Positions 8,465 to 16,394 are shown, counted from the stretch's first letter. The stretch is 64,000 nucleotides of DNA from Paucilactobacillus vaccinostercus DSM 20634 (GCF_001436295.1 NZ_AYYY01000025.1:124001-188000); one strand, 5' to 3'. Notes: generated by a model not told the origin, from the sequence alone. Translations and numbers: made by a program.

Positions 8465-8644
8465 TTAGTCTTCAGGCATTACAATTGCGGCTGCAATGTA
8501 GATCAACAGGCATGGGAAGAATCCTGTAAACACAGCCAACACAATGTATGCAATCCGGGTCAGCGAGACATCCCAGCCGAAATAATCTGCAAATCCCGCT
8601 AATACACCAGAAAATACTTTATTTTGAGAACGATGTAGTTTCAT
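8465..8644 (-). CDS. PspC domain-containing small membrane protein
   Basis: 59 residues: KLHRSQNKVFSGVLAGFADYFG is the PspC domain opening, followed by hydrophobic helices and IVMPED at the end. PspC-type proteins act in envelope-stress signalling or bind partner proteins at the membrane. The ATG at 8644 is chosen because GGAGGTGGAG lies just upstream; the longer frame starting at 8677 has no such site. A promoter candidate sits at 8694-8722, so it can be expressed apart from the PAP2 gene. Confidence 0.85.
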   Translation of the reverse strand: MKLHRSQNKVFSGVLAGFADYFGWDVSLTRIAYIVLAVFTGFFPCLLIYIAAAIVMPED

Positions 8645-8693
8645 TAGCTCCACCTCCGTCAAACCAAAAGTAACCACACTACTTTACTTCTTA

Positions 8694-8722
8694 AAGTTAC
8701 CAATTTTCACTATCTTTTGCAA
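8694..8722 (-). promoter_or_regulatory. Promoter of the PspC gene
   Basis: TTGCAA (8717-8722), 17 bp spacer, TAACTT (8694-8699) on the reverse strand, in the 82 bp between the PAP2 stop and the PspC start. Confidence 0.5.
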
Positions 8723-8726
8723 TTAA

Positions 8727-9392
8727 TTAAATTTCAGAATTGGCTAAAAACGACCATCGTTGCAGAATCGGCGCCAACCAAACATATAACCATTGTGCAA
8801 CCTGCAACCAAGTGTAAGCTAATAGCATTGCCCCAATGACATCGCTTGGATAGTGTGCGTACAGATAAACTCGTGAAATCGCAAGGATAATAATAAAGAG
8901 CACGAGCAAAATTTGACATAGCAAACGTAACCAGCTCTTCTTCAAGTTCGGGATAACAACCATAAACAGGATGGCCGCAACCAAGAAGAAACCAAATACA
9001 TGACCACTAGGAAAACTGTACCCATCATCAGTAGCCATGTGTTGAGCTGGACGAGCCCGCTTCACAATATCTTTCACTACGTAGGCGACCACGTCTCCAC
9101 CCGCAATGGTACCAAGTGCCCAAAGTGCGGGAATCTTATACTTAAAGCCCCACAGGAAAAAGGCAATGATAACCACATAGATAATCGACATTTTAGGACT
9201 ACCAATAAATGAAACTAACTTCATTAGCATTGTCCGAAAGTCCGTTGTTGTGCCGGTAAAGAAAGCCTGTAACATTGAGTCGAATAGTTGAAAAACGACT
9301 GAATTCGAATAGACCATGGCGGCAATGATAACAAAAATAACACCGCAAATTAAAAAGCGTTTCAGTCGTTCTGAATCACGTTCCATATACAT
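8727..9392 (-). CDS. PAP2 family membrane phosphatase
   Basis: 221 residues with about six transmembrane segments. The three phosphatase motifs appear in order: KDIVKRARP, FPSGH and SRVYLYAHYPSDV, with catalytic His in the second and third. Relatives dephosphorylate undecaprenyl pyrophosphate or phosphatidic acid/phosphatidylglycerophosphate at the outer face of the membrane. GGGGGAA precedes the ATG; a second ATG two codons later is an equal alternative. Exact lipid substrate not determined. Confidence 0.88.
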   Translation of the reverse strand: MYMERDSERLKRFLICGVIFVIIAAMVYSNSVVFQLFDSMLQAFFTGTTTDFRTMLMKLVSFIGSPKMSIIYVVIIAFFLWGFKYKIPALWALGTIAGGDVVAYVVKDIVKRARPAQHMATDDGYSFPSGHVFGFFLVAAILFMVVIPNLKKSWLRLLCQILLVLFIIILAISRVYLYAHYPSDVIGAMLLAYTWLQVAQWLYVWLAPILQRWSFLANSEI

Positions 9393-9465
9393 AAATGAGT
9401 TCCCCCGAAAATATTAGTCAGTCAAAGTATACCATATAACGAATACTTTAATTATTAAGACTCTA

Positions 9466-9930
9466 CTATTTTGATTGCCGTTTCAATAAGCGATGCCAGT
9501 GATGCAATCCAATTTGGTGATACAATTCACCCAGCGCAAACCCCATTGCGAGGGCGCCAGCAATGACAACTACCTGCATTAAGAATCCCCAGGCCGTGGC
9601 CGTATGACCAATCGCGAAATTACGGATTGTCTGATAGGCCTGACCACCAGGTACGAATGAAACCAAGCTTGGAATATTAAAAATAATAACCGGCATTCTT
9701 TTGTACCGCGCTGCATACATACTCAAAATACTAATCAGCATGGCTGCCAACAGATTACCAAAGGCAATCCCCACTCCCAGATGTGAAATCACCCAGTAAA
9801 AGCCCCAAGAAATTCCACCGATTAGGCCAGCACTATTAAATGCTTGGTGCGGAATGTTCATAATCACCCCGAAGCAAATCGTCGCAACATAGGCCATTAA
9901 CATTTCAAAAACAACCGTTAAAATATCCAT
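9466..9930 (-). CDS. Threonine/serine exporter ThrE, small subunit (DUF3815-like)
   Basis: 154 residues, four to five transmembrane segments. It corresponds to the C-terminal membrane half of single-chain ThrE exporters (GLIGGISWGFYW, PSLVSFVPGGQAYQT). It follows the larger half by 9 bp, with TAGGAG before the ATG, so the two are translated as a pair. Split ThrE systems are common in Firmicutes. Confidence 0.85.
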   Translation of the reverse strand: MDILTVVFEMLMAYVATICFGVIMNIPHQAFNSAGLIGGISWGFYWVISHLGVGIAFGNLLAAMLISILSMYAARYKRMPVIIFNIPSLVSFVPGGQAYQTIRNFAIGHTATAWGFLMQVVVIAGALAMGFALGELYHQIGLHHWHRLLKRQSK

Positions 9931-9939
9931 TTCGTTCTC

Positions 9940-10695
9940 CTATAGGAAATGTAGCACACAGACTATCCCACACCCAATCGCAATCGACGACAATAGTGCT
10001 TCGACCGCCCGAGCCGGGCCACTAATTAAATTACCTGCTACCGTATCGCGCACCGCGTTCGTAATTGGTACCCCGGGAACCAGTGGCATAACCCCACCGA
10101 TGATGATGTTATCGAGATAGACCCCCAAACCTAATTTAACCGCCAAAGCCGCCAAAATCCCAATTACCAATGATGCAAAGAACTCACTAATAAACTGAAC
10201 CTTAAACTGGCGGTTAAAGAAGTAAAAGACGGCATAGCCGATCGCCCCAATCACAAATCCGGCGGGCGCATCAATAAATTCCTTGGTAAAAACAATTAAT
10301 AGCACCGCACTCAGTAATCCCGACGCCAAGAGTTTCTGCCAAAACGGAAACGTTGGTGTATTATTGTCGATTTCATCGAGTCGTGAAACCATTTGAGAAA
10401 GTTTAATCTTATGTACCGCAAATTCACGGGAAAGCTCATTTACCCGAGCCACCTTGTCTAGATCAATTGTCCGATGACTAATTCCCGCGACCTGCGCATT
10501 CGGCTGATTATCAACCGACAGCATAATACCAGTGACCGTCACAAATAGTTGAACCGAATCCATTCCGGCATTTTTGGCAATGCGTTCCATGGTATCGACG
10601 GCTCGTGAAATTTCAGATCCATTTTCAACCAATATTCGGCCTGCTAACAAACACGCTGAAATCACTTCTGCCTGCTCCTGATCACTATTAACCAC
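9940..10695 (-). CDS. Threonine/serine exporter ThrE, large subunit (DUF1212-like)
   Basis: About 251 residues: an N-terminal soluble domain (VENGSEISRAVDTMERIAKNAG) and about five C-terminal helices including GGVMPLVPGVPITNAVRDT, the conserved ThrE signature. It exports small amino acids using the proton gradient. The start is placed at GTG 10695 because AAGGGG lies 8 bases before it; GTG at 10704 overlaps that site. Partner of the downstream small subunit. Confidence 0.87.
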   Translation of the reverse strand: MVNSDQEQAEVISACLLAGRILVENGSEISRAVDTMERIAKNAGMDSVQLFVTVTGIMLSVDNQPNAQVAGISHRTIDLDKVARVNELSREFAVHKIKLSQMVSRLDEIDNNTPTFPFWQKLLASGLLSAVLLIVFTKEFIDAPAGFVIGAIGYAVFYFFNRQFKVQFISEFFASLVIGILAALAVKLGLGVYLDNIIIGGVMPLVPGVPITNAVRDTVAGNLISGPARAVEALLSSIAIGCGIVCVLHFL

Positions 10696-10796
10696 TGGTA
10701 TCACCCCTTTTTATTTAACTCAATATTATTGGCATCCATTTACTAATTGTATTTCAACCAGATTATTATGAGCCATCATTGGCCGATTAGCAATAC

Positions 10797-10832
10797 AAAA
10801 AAAGGTTCCCAAATCGAAATGATTTGGGAACC
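10797..10832 (-). terminator. Terminator of the cold-shock gene
   Basis: Perfect stem GGTTCCCAAATC / GATTTGGGAACC followed on the reverse strand by T7. Confidence 0.92.
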
Positions 10833-10851
10833 ATATTTTCAATAATTAATC

Positions 10852-11052
10852 TTATTGCTTGTTAACGTTAACGGCTTGTGGTCCACGGTCGCTTTCTTCA
10901 ACGTCGAAGCTAACTGCTTGGCCTTCTTCAAGAGTCTTGAAGCCGTCGCCTTGGATAGCTGAGAAGTGAACGAATACATCGTTGCCATCTTCACGAGTGA
11001 TAAATCCAAAACCTTTGTCTGCGTTAAACCATTTAACTGTTCCTTGTTCCAT
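10852..11052 (-). CDS. Cold-shock protein, CspA family
   Basis: 66-residue single-stranded nucleic-acid-binding OB-fold protein. It shows RNP1 KGFGFI and RNP2 VFVHF, with [16 protein letters not shown] at the N-terminus. It acts as an RNA chaperone. The length is standard. A leader of about 120 nt lies between the promoter and the ATG, as is usual for csp genes whose leaders sense cold. The ATG follows AGGAGG. Confidence 0.96.
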   Translation of the reverse strand: MEQGTVKWFNADKGFGFITREDGNDVFVHFSAIQGDGFKTLEEGQAVSFDVEESDRGPQAVNVNKQ

Positions 11053-11177
11053 GTTGAAAATCCTCCTGTGCTAATTTGCACATATTTATTTTGTAATTCA
11101 TGTTCCGGTGCAAATTGGGGATATTCCAAACAATGAAACGATCGAACCAAAATTACCTTACCTAAACTACATGAATG

Positions 11178-11183
11178 AGTATA
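11178..11183 (-). promoter_or_regulatory. Extended -10 promoter of the cold-shock gene
   Basis: TGCTATACT on the reverse strand forms an extended -10 (TG-N-TATACT). No good -35 lies at the expected distance, consistent with an extended -10 promoter. Transcription from here gives a 5' leader of roughly 120 nt. Confidence 0.5.
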
Positions 11184-11235
11184 GCACACGATTTCAAAAA
11201 AAGATACTAATAATCAACAAAGCAACACATTCACG

Positions 11236-11895
11236 CTATTCGTTGGTATTTCTAACGAAAATGTTATGCGAGGCCTTATAGGAAATCGCAATTTCAGCTT
11301 GATCCGTTACCCGAATAACGTGAATTGGGCCTTCAAATGGGTCATGACTCACAACTTGGACAACATCATCAATTTTAAGATTTAAACTATTAATATAGAT
11401 TAATAATTCGTGGTTATCTAGGAAGCGTTCAATTTCGACAGTCTGTCCGTCCTCAGCGTCTGCTAACATGGCATGACTGATATCCACAAAATTACCCGCT
11501 TCATCGGGAATGACGCCACCATGCGGGCAATGCTTAGGGTGTCCTAAGAAATCATCTAGCGAGTTAGCCAAACGATCACTGGTCTGATGCTCCAAAACTT
11601 CAGCCTCTGGGTGAACATCAGCAATATTGTACTGCAACTTATCAACAAGAAACGTTTCCCACAGTCGATGTTTTCGGACCAGCTCAGTCGCAAAGTGCAA
11701 CCCTTTTTTTGTTAGTGAAATTCCTGCGTACGGCTCGTGAACAACTAGCTTTTCTTCCACCAATTTAGAAATCATTTCCGTCACTGACCCTGCCGCAACG
11801 TCCAGGCCAAGCGCAATTTCTTTATTTGATATTTTTTTATTTCTACCACCGAGTTCAAAAATTATCTTGATATAGTCCTCTTTCATCGGGGTCAA
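11236..11895 (-). CDS. mntR: Metal-dependent transcriptional regulator, DtxR/MntR family
   Basis: 219 residues. An N-terminal winged helix (MKEDYIKIIFELGG to LTKKG) is followed by the dimerization/metal-binding domain with HRLWETFLV and LGHPKHCPHGGVIP, and a C-terminal FeoA/SH3-like domain (about 145-215). Start: TTG at 11895 with GAGGTGA 6 bases upstream; the longer frame reaching 12012 lacks a ribosome site. It probably binds the TTAGG-N4-CCTAA boxes at 12052, 13648 and 14245 when manganese is high. The symbol rests on family and on the neighbouring mntH. Confidence 0.85.
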   Translation of the reverse strand: MTPMKEDYIKIIFELGGRNKKISNKEIALGLDVAAGSVTEMISKLVEEKLVVHEPYAGISLTKKGLHFATELVRKHRLWETFLVDKLQYNIADVHPEAEVLEHQTSDRLANSLDDFLGHPKHCPHGGVIPDEAGNFVDISHAMLADAEDGQTVEIERFLDNHELLIYINSLNLKIDDVVQVVSHDPFEGPIHVIRVTDQAEIAISYKASHNIFVRNTNE

Positions 11896-12051
11896 TACCG
11901 TCACCTCAACTGACTTATTTCTTCTATATAATAAATTTACGTTACTGACTTCAATAATAGAACACTTTAAAATAAAACGATAGTGATTTATCTTAAATTT
12001 TCTCAGAAACATTGATTGAAAAGTAATAATAGTCTATCATTACTTTAATAG

Positions 12052-12065
12052 TTAGGATTGCCTAA
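12052..12065. promoter_or_regulatory. MntR/DtxR-type operator, mntR-CDF intergenic region
   Basis: TTAGGATTGCCTAA, an inverted repeat with perfect 5 bp arms, 26 bp before the CDF start. It fits between a possible -35 TTACTT and a TAAAAA -10. The same arms occur at 13648 and, with one mismatch, at 14245. Confidence 0.65.
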
Positions 12066-12090
12066 AAATATTGTTTAAAGAAGTGATATT

Positions 12091-13005
12091 ATGCATTCAC
12101 ACCGTGTCAATGGCATTCGATTCTTTTGGGTGACCATGTTAAATATTCTGATTACAATTGCTGAAATTCTCGGGGGCGTTTTTTCAGGCAGTTTAGCGCT
12201 TCTTTCAGATGCTTTTCATAATCTAGGAGACTCTGCTTCCATCTTAATGGGTTACTTCGCTCAAGTGATCGGCAGTCGTCCTGAAACCGAGCGCCGCACT
12301 TACGGTTATCGACGAGCTGAAATTCTGTCAGCCTTCTTAAATTCTTTATTTCTAATCGTTGTCTCAATCTTTTTAATGGTTGAAGCAGTTCGCCGGCTCT
12401 TCCATCCCCAACCTGTCGATGGTAAGTTAATGCTCATCGTGGCGGTTATCGGATTTATCGCCAACTTAGCATCAGCTTTACTCCTACAACAGGGCAGTAA
12501 AGATAGTTTAAACATCAAGGCAACTTATCTCCACATTCTTAGTGACGCACTCTCATCCATCGGTGTCATTATCGGTGCACTAGTAATTACATTTTGGAAT
12601 ATCTACTGGCTTGATCCGGTATTGACGATTCTTGTCGCCATCTATATCTGCTACGAAATTTGTCCTGTAATTCACCAAACACTGAGCATTCTGATGCAAT
12701 CATCCCCCCATCTTGATTTTGATCAAATCAAAACCGATATTACCCAAATTGAAGGTGTCATTGGCGTCCATCACGTTCATGCGTGGATGATTGACGAGCA
12801 TCGTATCATTTTTTCTGCGCATATCAATCTATCTGATCGACCATTAAGCTCTGTTGAACCAATTTATCGGCAAGTAGAAACACTTTTAAAAGAAAAATAT
12901 CACGTCTGTCACATCACCATTCAGGCTGAAGTTGACCGTGGTATTGAAGAACCGTTATTCAATACTCCCGTTGATAAGGCCGCAACTTCCGATAACATCG
13001 ATTAA
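12091..13005 (+). CDS. Cation diffusion facilitator (CzcD/ZitB-like metal exporter)
   Basis: 304 residues, six transmembrane helices plus a C-terminal cytosolic domain (HHVHAWMIDEHRIIFSAHINL). The transport sites read HNLGD in TM2 and HILSD in TM5, that is HxxxD in both, the zinc/cobalt-type pattern and not the DxxxD of manganese CDFs. It exchanges cytosolic metal for protons. It is divergent from the MntR-like gene and has an MntR-type box in its promoter, so regulation by manganese is likely while the exported ion may be zinc. Confidence 0.88.
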   Translation: MHSHRVNGIRFFWVTMLNILITIAEILGGVFSGSLALLSDAFHNLGDSASILMGYFAQVIGSRPETERRTYGYRRAEILSAFLNSLFLIVVSIFLMVEAVRRLFHPQPVDGKLMLIVAVIGFIANLASALLLQQGSKDSLNIKATYLHILSDALSSIGVIIGALVITFWNIYWLDPVLTILVAIYICYEICPVIHQTLSILMQSSPHLDFDQIKTDITQIEGVIGVHHVHAWMIDEHRIIFSAHINLSDRPLSSVEPIYRQVETLLKEKYHVCHITIQAEVDRGIEEPLFNTPVDKAATSDNID

Positions 13006-13031
13006 TCAAAAAAATTAGATACTTCCAAAAA

Positions 13032-13075
13032 TGCTTCCTAAATGACTGGGCAACTGTCTAGCCATTTAGGAAGCA
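13032..13075. terminator. Bidirectional terminator between the CDF and usp genes
   Basis: Perfect 13 bp stem TGCTTCCTAAATG / CATTTAGGAAGCA with a T-rich flank on each strand, between convergent genes. Confidence 0.9.
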
Positions 13076-13089
13076 CTTTATTTTCCAAT

Positions 13090-13548
13090 TTACTTTCTCA
13101 CAATCGTCACTGAAATACGAGCATTCTTGGCCATATAAGCCGCTTGCGAGCCAACTAATTTACGGCTATTTTCCTTACTAACTGAACCAATAACCAGTAG
13201 ATCGGCGTGAAATGCGGGTAAAACATGATTAATAATTCGTTCTGCTGGTTTGGAGCCTTCATCAATAATTTTAGTGATTTTTTTTGGATCCACGCCATAA
13301 TCAACGGCAGCTTGAATGTATTCATTCAAACGTTCATCAAGTTCATCACGCGAGCCATGCACAAAATCCTTACTTAGTGCTTGATAAACATTAATATCAC
13401 TCGTTTCAAGAATCGAAACAATGCCAAGTTCTGATCCATCGCGTTTCGCTTTATCAACGGCATAGTCAAAAGCCATTCGAGCATCGGGGGCGTCATCTAC
13501 CCCAACCAAAATTTTATTAAAATGTGGTACCGTAATCTCAATTGCCAT
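13090..13548 (-). CDS. Universal stress protein, UspA family (paralogue 1)
   Basis: 152-residue UspA-fold protein: ILVGVDDAPDA at the N-terminal strand and VIGSVSKENSRKLVGSQAAYMAKNARISVTIVR, which resembles the ATP-binding G-2x-G-9x-G(S/T) region. Start at 13548 (GAGGGAG upstream) and not 13590. It differs from the copy after mntH at roughly 33 of 152 residues by hand count, and both copies flank the metal regulon. Function is not known beyond stress association. Confidence 0.9.
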   Translation of the reverse strand: MAIEITVPHFNKILVGVDDAPDARMAFDYAVDKAKRDGSELGIVSILETSDINVYQALSKDFVHGSRDELDERLNEYIQAAVDYGVDPKKITKIIDEGSKPAERIINHVLPAFHADLLVIGSVSKENSRKLVGSQAAYMAKNARISVTIVRK

Positions 13549-13596
13549 ATTGATCGACTCCCTCTGATTAGTAAATAAAACGCTTACCATATATTG

Positions 13597-13625
13597 ATCA
13601 TAAACGTAACGACTGTGAATGGCAA
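13597..13625 (-). promoter_or_regulatory. Promoter of usp paralogue 1
   Basis: -35 TTGCCA (13620-13625), 17 bp spacer, -10 TATGAT (13597-13602) on the reverse strand. The MntR-type box at 13648 lies about 22 bp upstream of this -35. Confidence 0.7.
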
Positions 13626-13647
13626 GATTGATTTCATTTCTCGTTTT

Positions 13648-13661
13648 TTAGGTATACCTAA
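13648..13661. promoter_or_regulatory. MntR/DtxR-type operator between usp and the 76-residue gene
   Basis: TTAGGTATACCTAA is a perfect 14 bp palindrome and the best of the three related boxes in this block. It sits 71 bp before the small gene and upstream of the divergent usp promoter, so it could control both. Confidence 0.7.
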
Positions 13662-13732
13662 TATTTTTTACTATTAATATTGATTTCAATATCCTAATCA
13701 CTTAGAATAACCATGAAAGGAGGTTTTAGATC

Positions 13733-13963
13733 ATGATAGAAGTATATTTAAAATCTGGTATTTATCCACAACCAGTAACGTTATCCGACGGATCCTCTGG
13801 CTATCTTGATCGTCAGCGTCATCTCAATCAAAATCGCTATGTCTTTCACTTTGTCGATCACTTTGATCATAATTTCTGGCTCAATGAACAACCAGCAGAC
13901 GGAATGACGATTAACGTCAATTCTGTTGATGGACTCACCTGCTATAAGTTACTTTGTGACTGA
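13733..13963 (+). CDS. Hypothetical 76-residue His/Asp-rich protein
   Basis: Not recognised. 76 residues, soluble, no signal or membrane segment; rich in aromatic residues and histidine, with the cluster FHFVDHFDHNFW in the middle and a C-terminal CYKLLCD holding two cysteines. AAAGGAGG precedes the ATG with 9-base spacing, so translation looks efficient. Its promoter region carries the perfect MntR-type palindrome, and mntH follows after a terminator. A role in metal binding or manganese response is an inference from position and composition only. Confidence 0.7.
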   Translation: MIEVYLKSGIYPQPVTLSDGSSGYLDRQRHLNQNRYVFHFVDHFDHNFWLNEQPADGMTINVNSVDGLTCYKLLCD

Positions 13964-13968
13964 TAATT

Positions 13969-14093
13969 TTATATTTTATCGCTTACAACGCCGCTATAAA
14001 CCATAAAATATAAGATCTCCAGTTTCTCAACTCTAAATCTCACTCTCTTCAAAAAAATAATTCGCGCCTTTCAATCCCACTTGAAAGGTCATA
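13969..14093 (+). other. Structured 3' region after the 76-residue gene
   Basis: Two inverted repeats precede the terminator: TTATATTTTAT / ATAAAATATAA (perfect 11 bp arms, 13969-14013) and CCTTTCAA / TTGAAAGG (14067-14088). This is either a long 3' UTR or part of a separate RNA. No ORF with a ribosome site was found in it. Confidence 0.4.
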
Positions 14094-14097
14094 CGCT

Positions 14098-14141
14098 AAC
14101 AAAGGTAATTAGCCCCCACTGCTAATCACCTTTGTTTTTTT
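14098..14141 (+). terminator. Terminator before mntH
   Basis: AACAAAGGT-ATTAG / CTAAT-ACCTTTGTT stem with a C-rich loop (CCCCCAC) and a T7 tail. Confidence 0.9.
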
Positions 14142-14201
14142 GGTATTAGACTGAAAAAAGCTTAAAAAAATTATCAAGATTCTGCTTTACTATCGCATCA
14201 G

Positions 14202-14228
14202 CAAAGGAAACGATTACATTATGTAATC
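14202..14228 (+). promoter_or_regulatory. Palindrome and cre-like sequence upstream of mntH
   Basis: GATTACATTATGTAATC (14212-14228) is a perfect 17 bp inverted repeat of unknown regulator. It overlaps AGGAAACGATTACA, which resembles a CcpA cre site with one deviation at the first position. Both lie 38-64 bp upstream of the mntH -35. Confidence 0.4.
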
Positions 14229-14244
14229 AACGTTAGTTAAAAGT

Positions 14245-14293
14245 TTAGGATATCCGAACTTTTTGTTTACACATGTGAAATACGTAGTATTAT
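14245..14293 (+). promoter_or_regulatory. mntH promoter with MntR-type box
   Basis: TTAGGATATCCGAA (14245-14258) matches the other boxes with one arm mismatch and ends 7 bp before the -35 TTTACA (14266-14271); a 16 bp spacer leads to -10 TATTAT (14288-14293). An upstream-of-35 position could serve repression or activation. Confidence 0.6.
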
Positions 14294-14332
14294 TGCATAG
14301 GAACAAAAAATATAAACAAGGGGAATCAAATA

Positions 14333-15916
14333 ATGGATGAGACTCAAAATGTCAAAAAGAAGCATAAGTTAATTGAATATGCCAACGGCCGTTCACTTGA
14401 AGAAATTAACGGGACTGTCGTTGTACCACAAGGAAAGAGCTTCGCCCGAACCTTGCTTGCTTATTCCGGTCCTGGTGCCTTAGTTGCGGTTGGTTACATG
14501 GATCCAGGTAACTGGTCAACTTCAATCACTGGTGGTCAAAACTTTCAATACCTATTAATCTCTGTGATCCTCATGTCAAGTTTGATTGCGATGTTATTAC
14601 AGTACATGGCGGCCAAACTTGGTATTGTCGGACAAATGGATTTAGCACAGGCGATCCGTGCTAGAACCAGTAAAGCCCTCGGGGTAGTCCTTTGGATCTT
14701 AACTGAATTAGCCATCATGGCAACTGATATTGCCGAAGTGATTGGGGCGGCAATTGCGCTATATCTATTATTTAATATTCCGCTAGTGATTGCAGTTTTC
14801 ATCACCGTTTTTGATGTTCTGATATTGCTATTATTAACTAAAATTGGTTTCCGGAAAATTGAAGCCATTGTTGTTTGTTTGATCTTAGTTATCTTAATTG
14901 TTTTCTTGTACGAAGTTATTTTATCGTCACCAGCTTGGGGCGACGTCCTTCGTGGATTTGTTCCCAGTGCCGAAACTTTTTCAACGTCGCATAAAGTTGG
15001 TGGAGACACACCATTGTCTGGTGCCCTTGGTATCATTGGTGCCACCGTTATGCCACATAACCTCTATTTGCACTCCGCTATTTCTCAATCGCGTAAAATC
15101 GATCACGAAAAAAAGGATGAAGTAGCTCAAGCAGTTCGGTTCTCCGCTTGGGATTCTAACATCCAACTGAGTTTAGCTTTCGTCGTTAACTCACTTCTGT
15201 TAATCATGGGGGTTGCCGTCTTCAAGTCTGGTGCCGTTAAGGATCCTTCATTCTTCGGCTTATACCACGCTTTATCAAATTCATCGGTCCTCGCTAACGG
15301 CGCATTAGTCAACGTTGCCCACACCGGTATCCTTTCAATTTTATTTGCTGTCGCTTTACTCGCATCTGGTCAAAACTCAACTATTACCGGTACGCTAACC
15401 GGCCAAGTTATCATGGAAGGCTTCGTTCACATGCGGATGCCACTATGGGCGCGTCGCTTGGTTACTCGGATTATTTCCGTCATTCCTGTTTTAATCTGTG
15501 TTTCAATGAATGCCGGTAAAAGCGAGGTCGCAGAACACGTTGCCATCAACAATCTGATGAACAATTCTCAAGTCTTCTTAGCCTTTGCATTACCATTTTC
15601 AATGCTGCCATTACTCATGATGACCGATAGTAAGGTCGAAATGGGCAGTTTCAAGAATGCAATGTGGCTTAAAGTCTTAGGCTGGATCTCTGTTATTGGA
15701 CTGATCTACCTTAACATGATCGGCCTGCCTGGTTCCGTGCAAGGATTCTTCGGTGATAACCCAACTGGTTCACAATTAGCACTTGCTAACGGCATCGCCT
15801 ACGTTTTGATTGCTGGTGTGCTTGCTTTGCTCGCTTGGACAACTGTTGAACTTTATCGTGGTAATAAACGTTTCGCTGCTGCACAAGCTGATGGCGAAGT
15901 CGAACAAAAGTTTTAA
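14333..15916 (+). CDS. mntH: Manganese transporter MntH (Nramp family)
   Basis: 527 residues with about 11 membrane helices. The metal-binding motif DPGNW is in [13 protein letters not shown] (TM1) and MPHNLYLHS in TM6, both invariant in Nramp proteins; the Asp, Asn and TM6 Met coordinate Mn2+. It imports Mn2+ with protons. GGGG precedes the ATG. A usp gene follows 19 bp later in the same operon. High Mn2+ demand is typical of lactobacilli, which use it against superoxide. More than one MntH is common, so other copies may exist elsewhere. Confidence 0.95.
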   Translation: MDETQNVKKKHKLIEYANGRSLEEINGTVVVPQGKSFARTLLAYSGPGALVAVGYMDPGNWSTSITGGQNFQYLLISVILMSSLIAMLLQYMAAKLGIVGQMDLAQAIRARTSKALGVVLWILTELAIMATDIAEVIGAAIALYLLFNIPLVIAVFITVFDVLILLLLTKIGFRKIEAIVVCLILVILIVFLYEVILSSPAWGDVLRGFVPSAETFSTSHKVGGDTPLSGALGIIGATVMPHNLYLHSAISQSRKIDHEKKDEVAQAVRFSAWDSNIQLSLAFVVNSLLLIMGVAVFKSGAVKDPSFFGLYHALSNSSVLANGALVNVAHTGILSILFAVALLASGQNSTITGTLTGQVIMEGFVHMRMPLWARRLVTRIISVIPVLICVSMNAGKSEVAEHVAINNLMNNSQVFLAFALPFSMLPLLMMTDSKVEMGSFKNAMWLKVLGWISVIGLIYLNMIGLPGSVQGFFGDNPTGSQLALANGIAYVLIAGVLALLAWTTVELYRGNKRFAAAQADGEVEQKF

Positions 15917-15935
15917 GTAGGAGGAATGAATTCGC

Positions 15936-16394
15936 ATGGCAATTCAAATTACACCAAAAAAATTTAACAAGATTCTCGTCGGTGTCGATGATGCCCCTGA
16001 CGCACGTGCTGCTTTCGACTACGCTGTCGATAAGGCAAAACGTGATGGCTCCGAAATCGGTATCGTTTCAATCCTCGAGAGTAATGATATCAACGTCTAC
16101 CAAGCGCTGGATAAGGACTACATCCACAGTACCCACGATCAGCTAAACGAACGGATTAACGAATACGTTCAAGCAGCCATCGACTACGGGGTGGATCCTA
16201 AAAAAATCACTGCCATCGTTGATGAAGGCTCTAAGCCTGCTGAACGAATTGTGAACCACGTTTTGCCTCAGTATGCTGCTGACTTACTTGTCATTGGTTC
16301 AATTGGTAAATCTGATAGTCGCAAAATTTTCGGTTCGCAAGCGGCTTACATGGCTAAGAATGCTGGTATTTCAGTCACTATCGTTCGCAACTAA
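15936..16394 (+). CDS. Universal stress protein, UspA family (paralogue 2)
   Basis: 152 residues, close paralogue of the protein encoded at 13090-13548 (same start MAI-IT, same ILVGVDDAPDA, same end MAKNA-ISVTIVR). TAGGAGG precedes the ATG with 10-base spacing, 19 bp after the mntH stop, so it is co-transcribed with the transporter. USP-Nramp pairing recurs in lactobacilli, suggesting a role tied to manganese uptake, but the mechanism is unknown. Confidence 0.92.
   Translation: MAIQITPKKFNKILVGVDDAPDARAAFDYAVDKAKRDGSEIGIVSILESNDINVYQALDKDYIHSTHDQLNERINEYVQAAIDYGVDPKKITAIVDEGSKPAERIVNHVLPQYAADLLVIGSIGKSDSRKIFGSQAAYMAKNAGISVTIVRN

Noticed and set aside
10839-11189. 116-codon reverse-strand frame over the cold-shock gene and its leader
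   Set aside because: The 66-residue cold-shock protein in another frame has perfect RNP motifs and its own ribosome site, so this frame is a shadow.
14098-14141. yybP-ykoY manganese riboswitch near mntH
   Set aside because: The structured segment ends in an ordinary terminator upstream of the mntH promoter and shows none of the conserved yybP-ykoY loop sequences.
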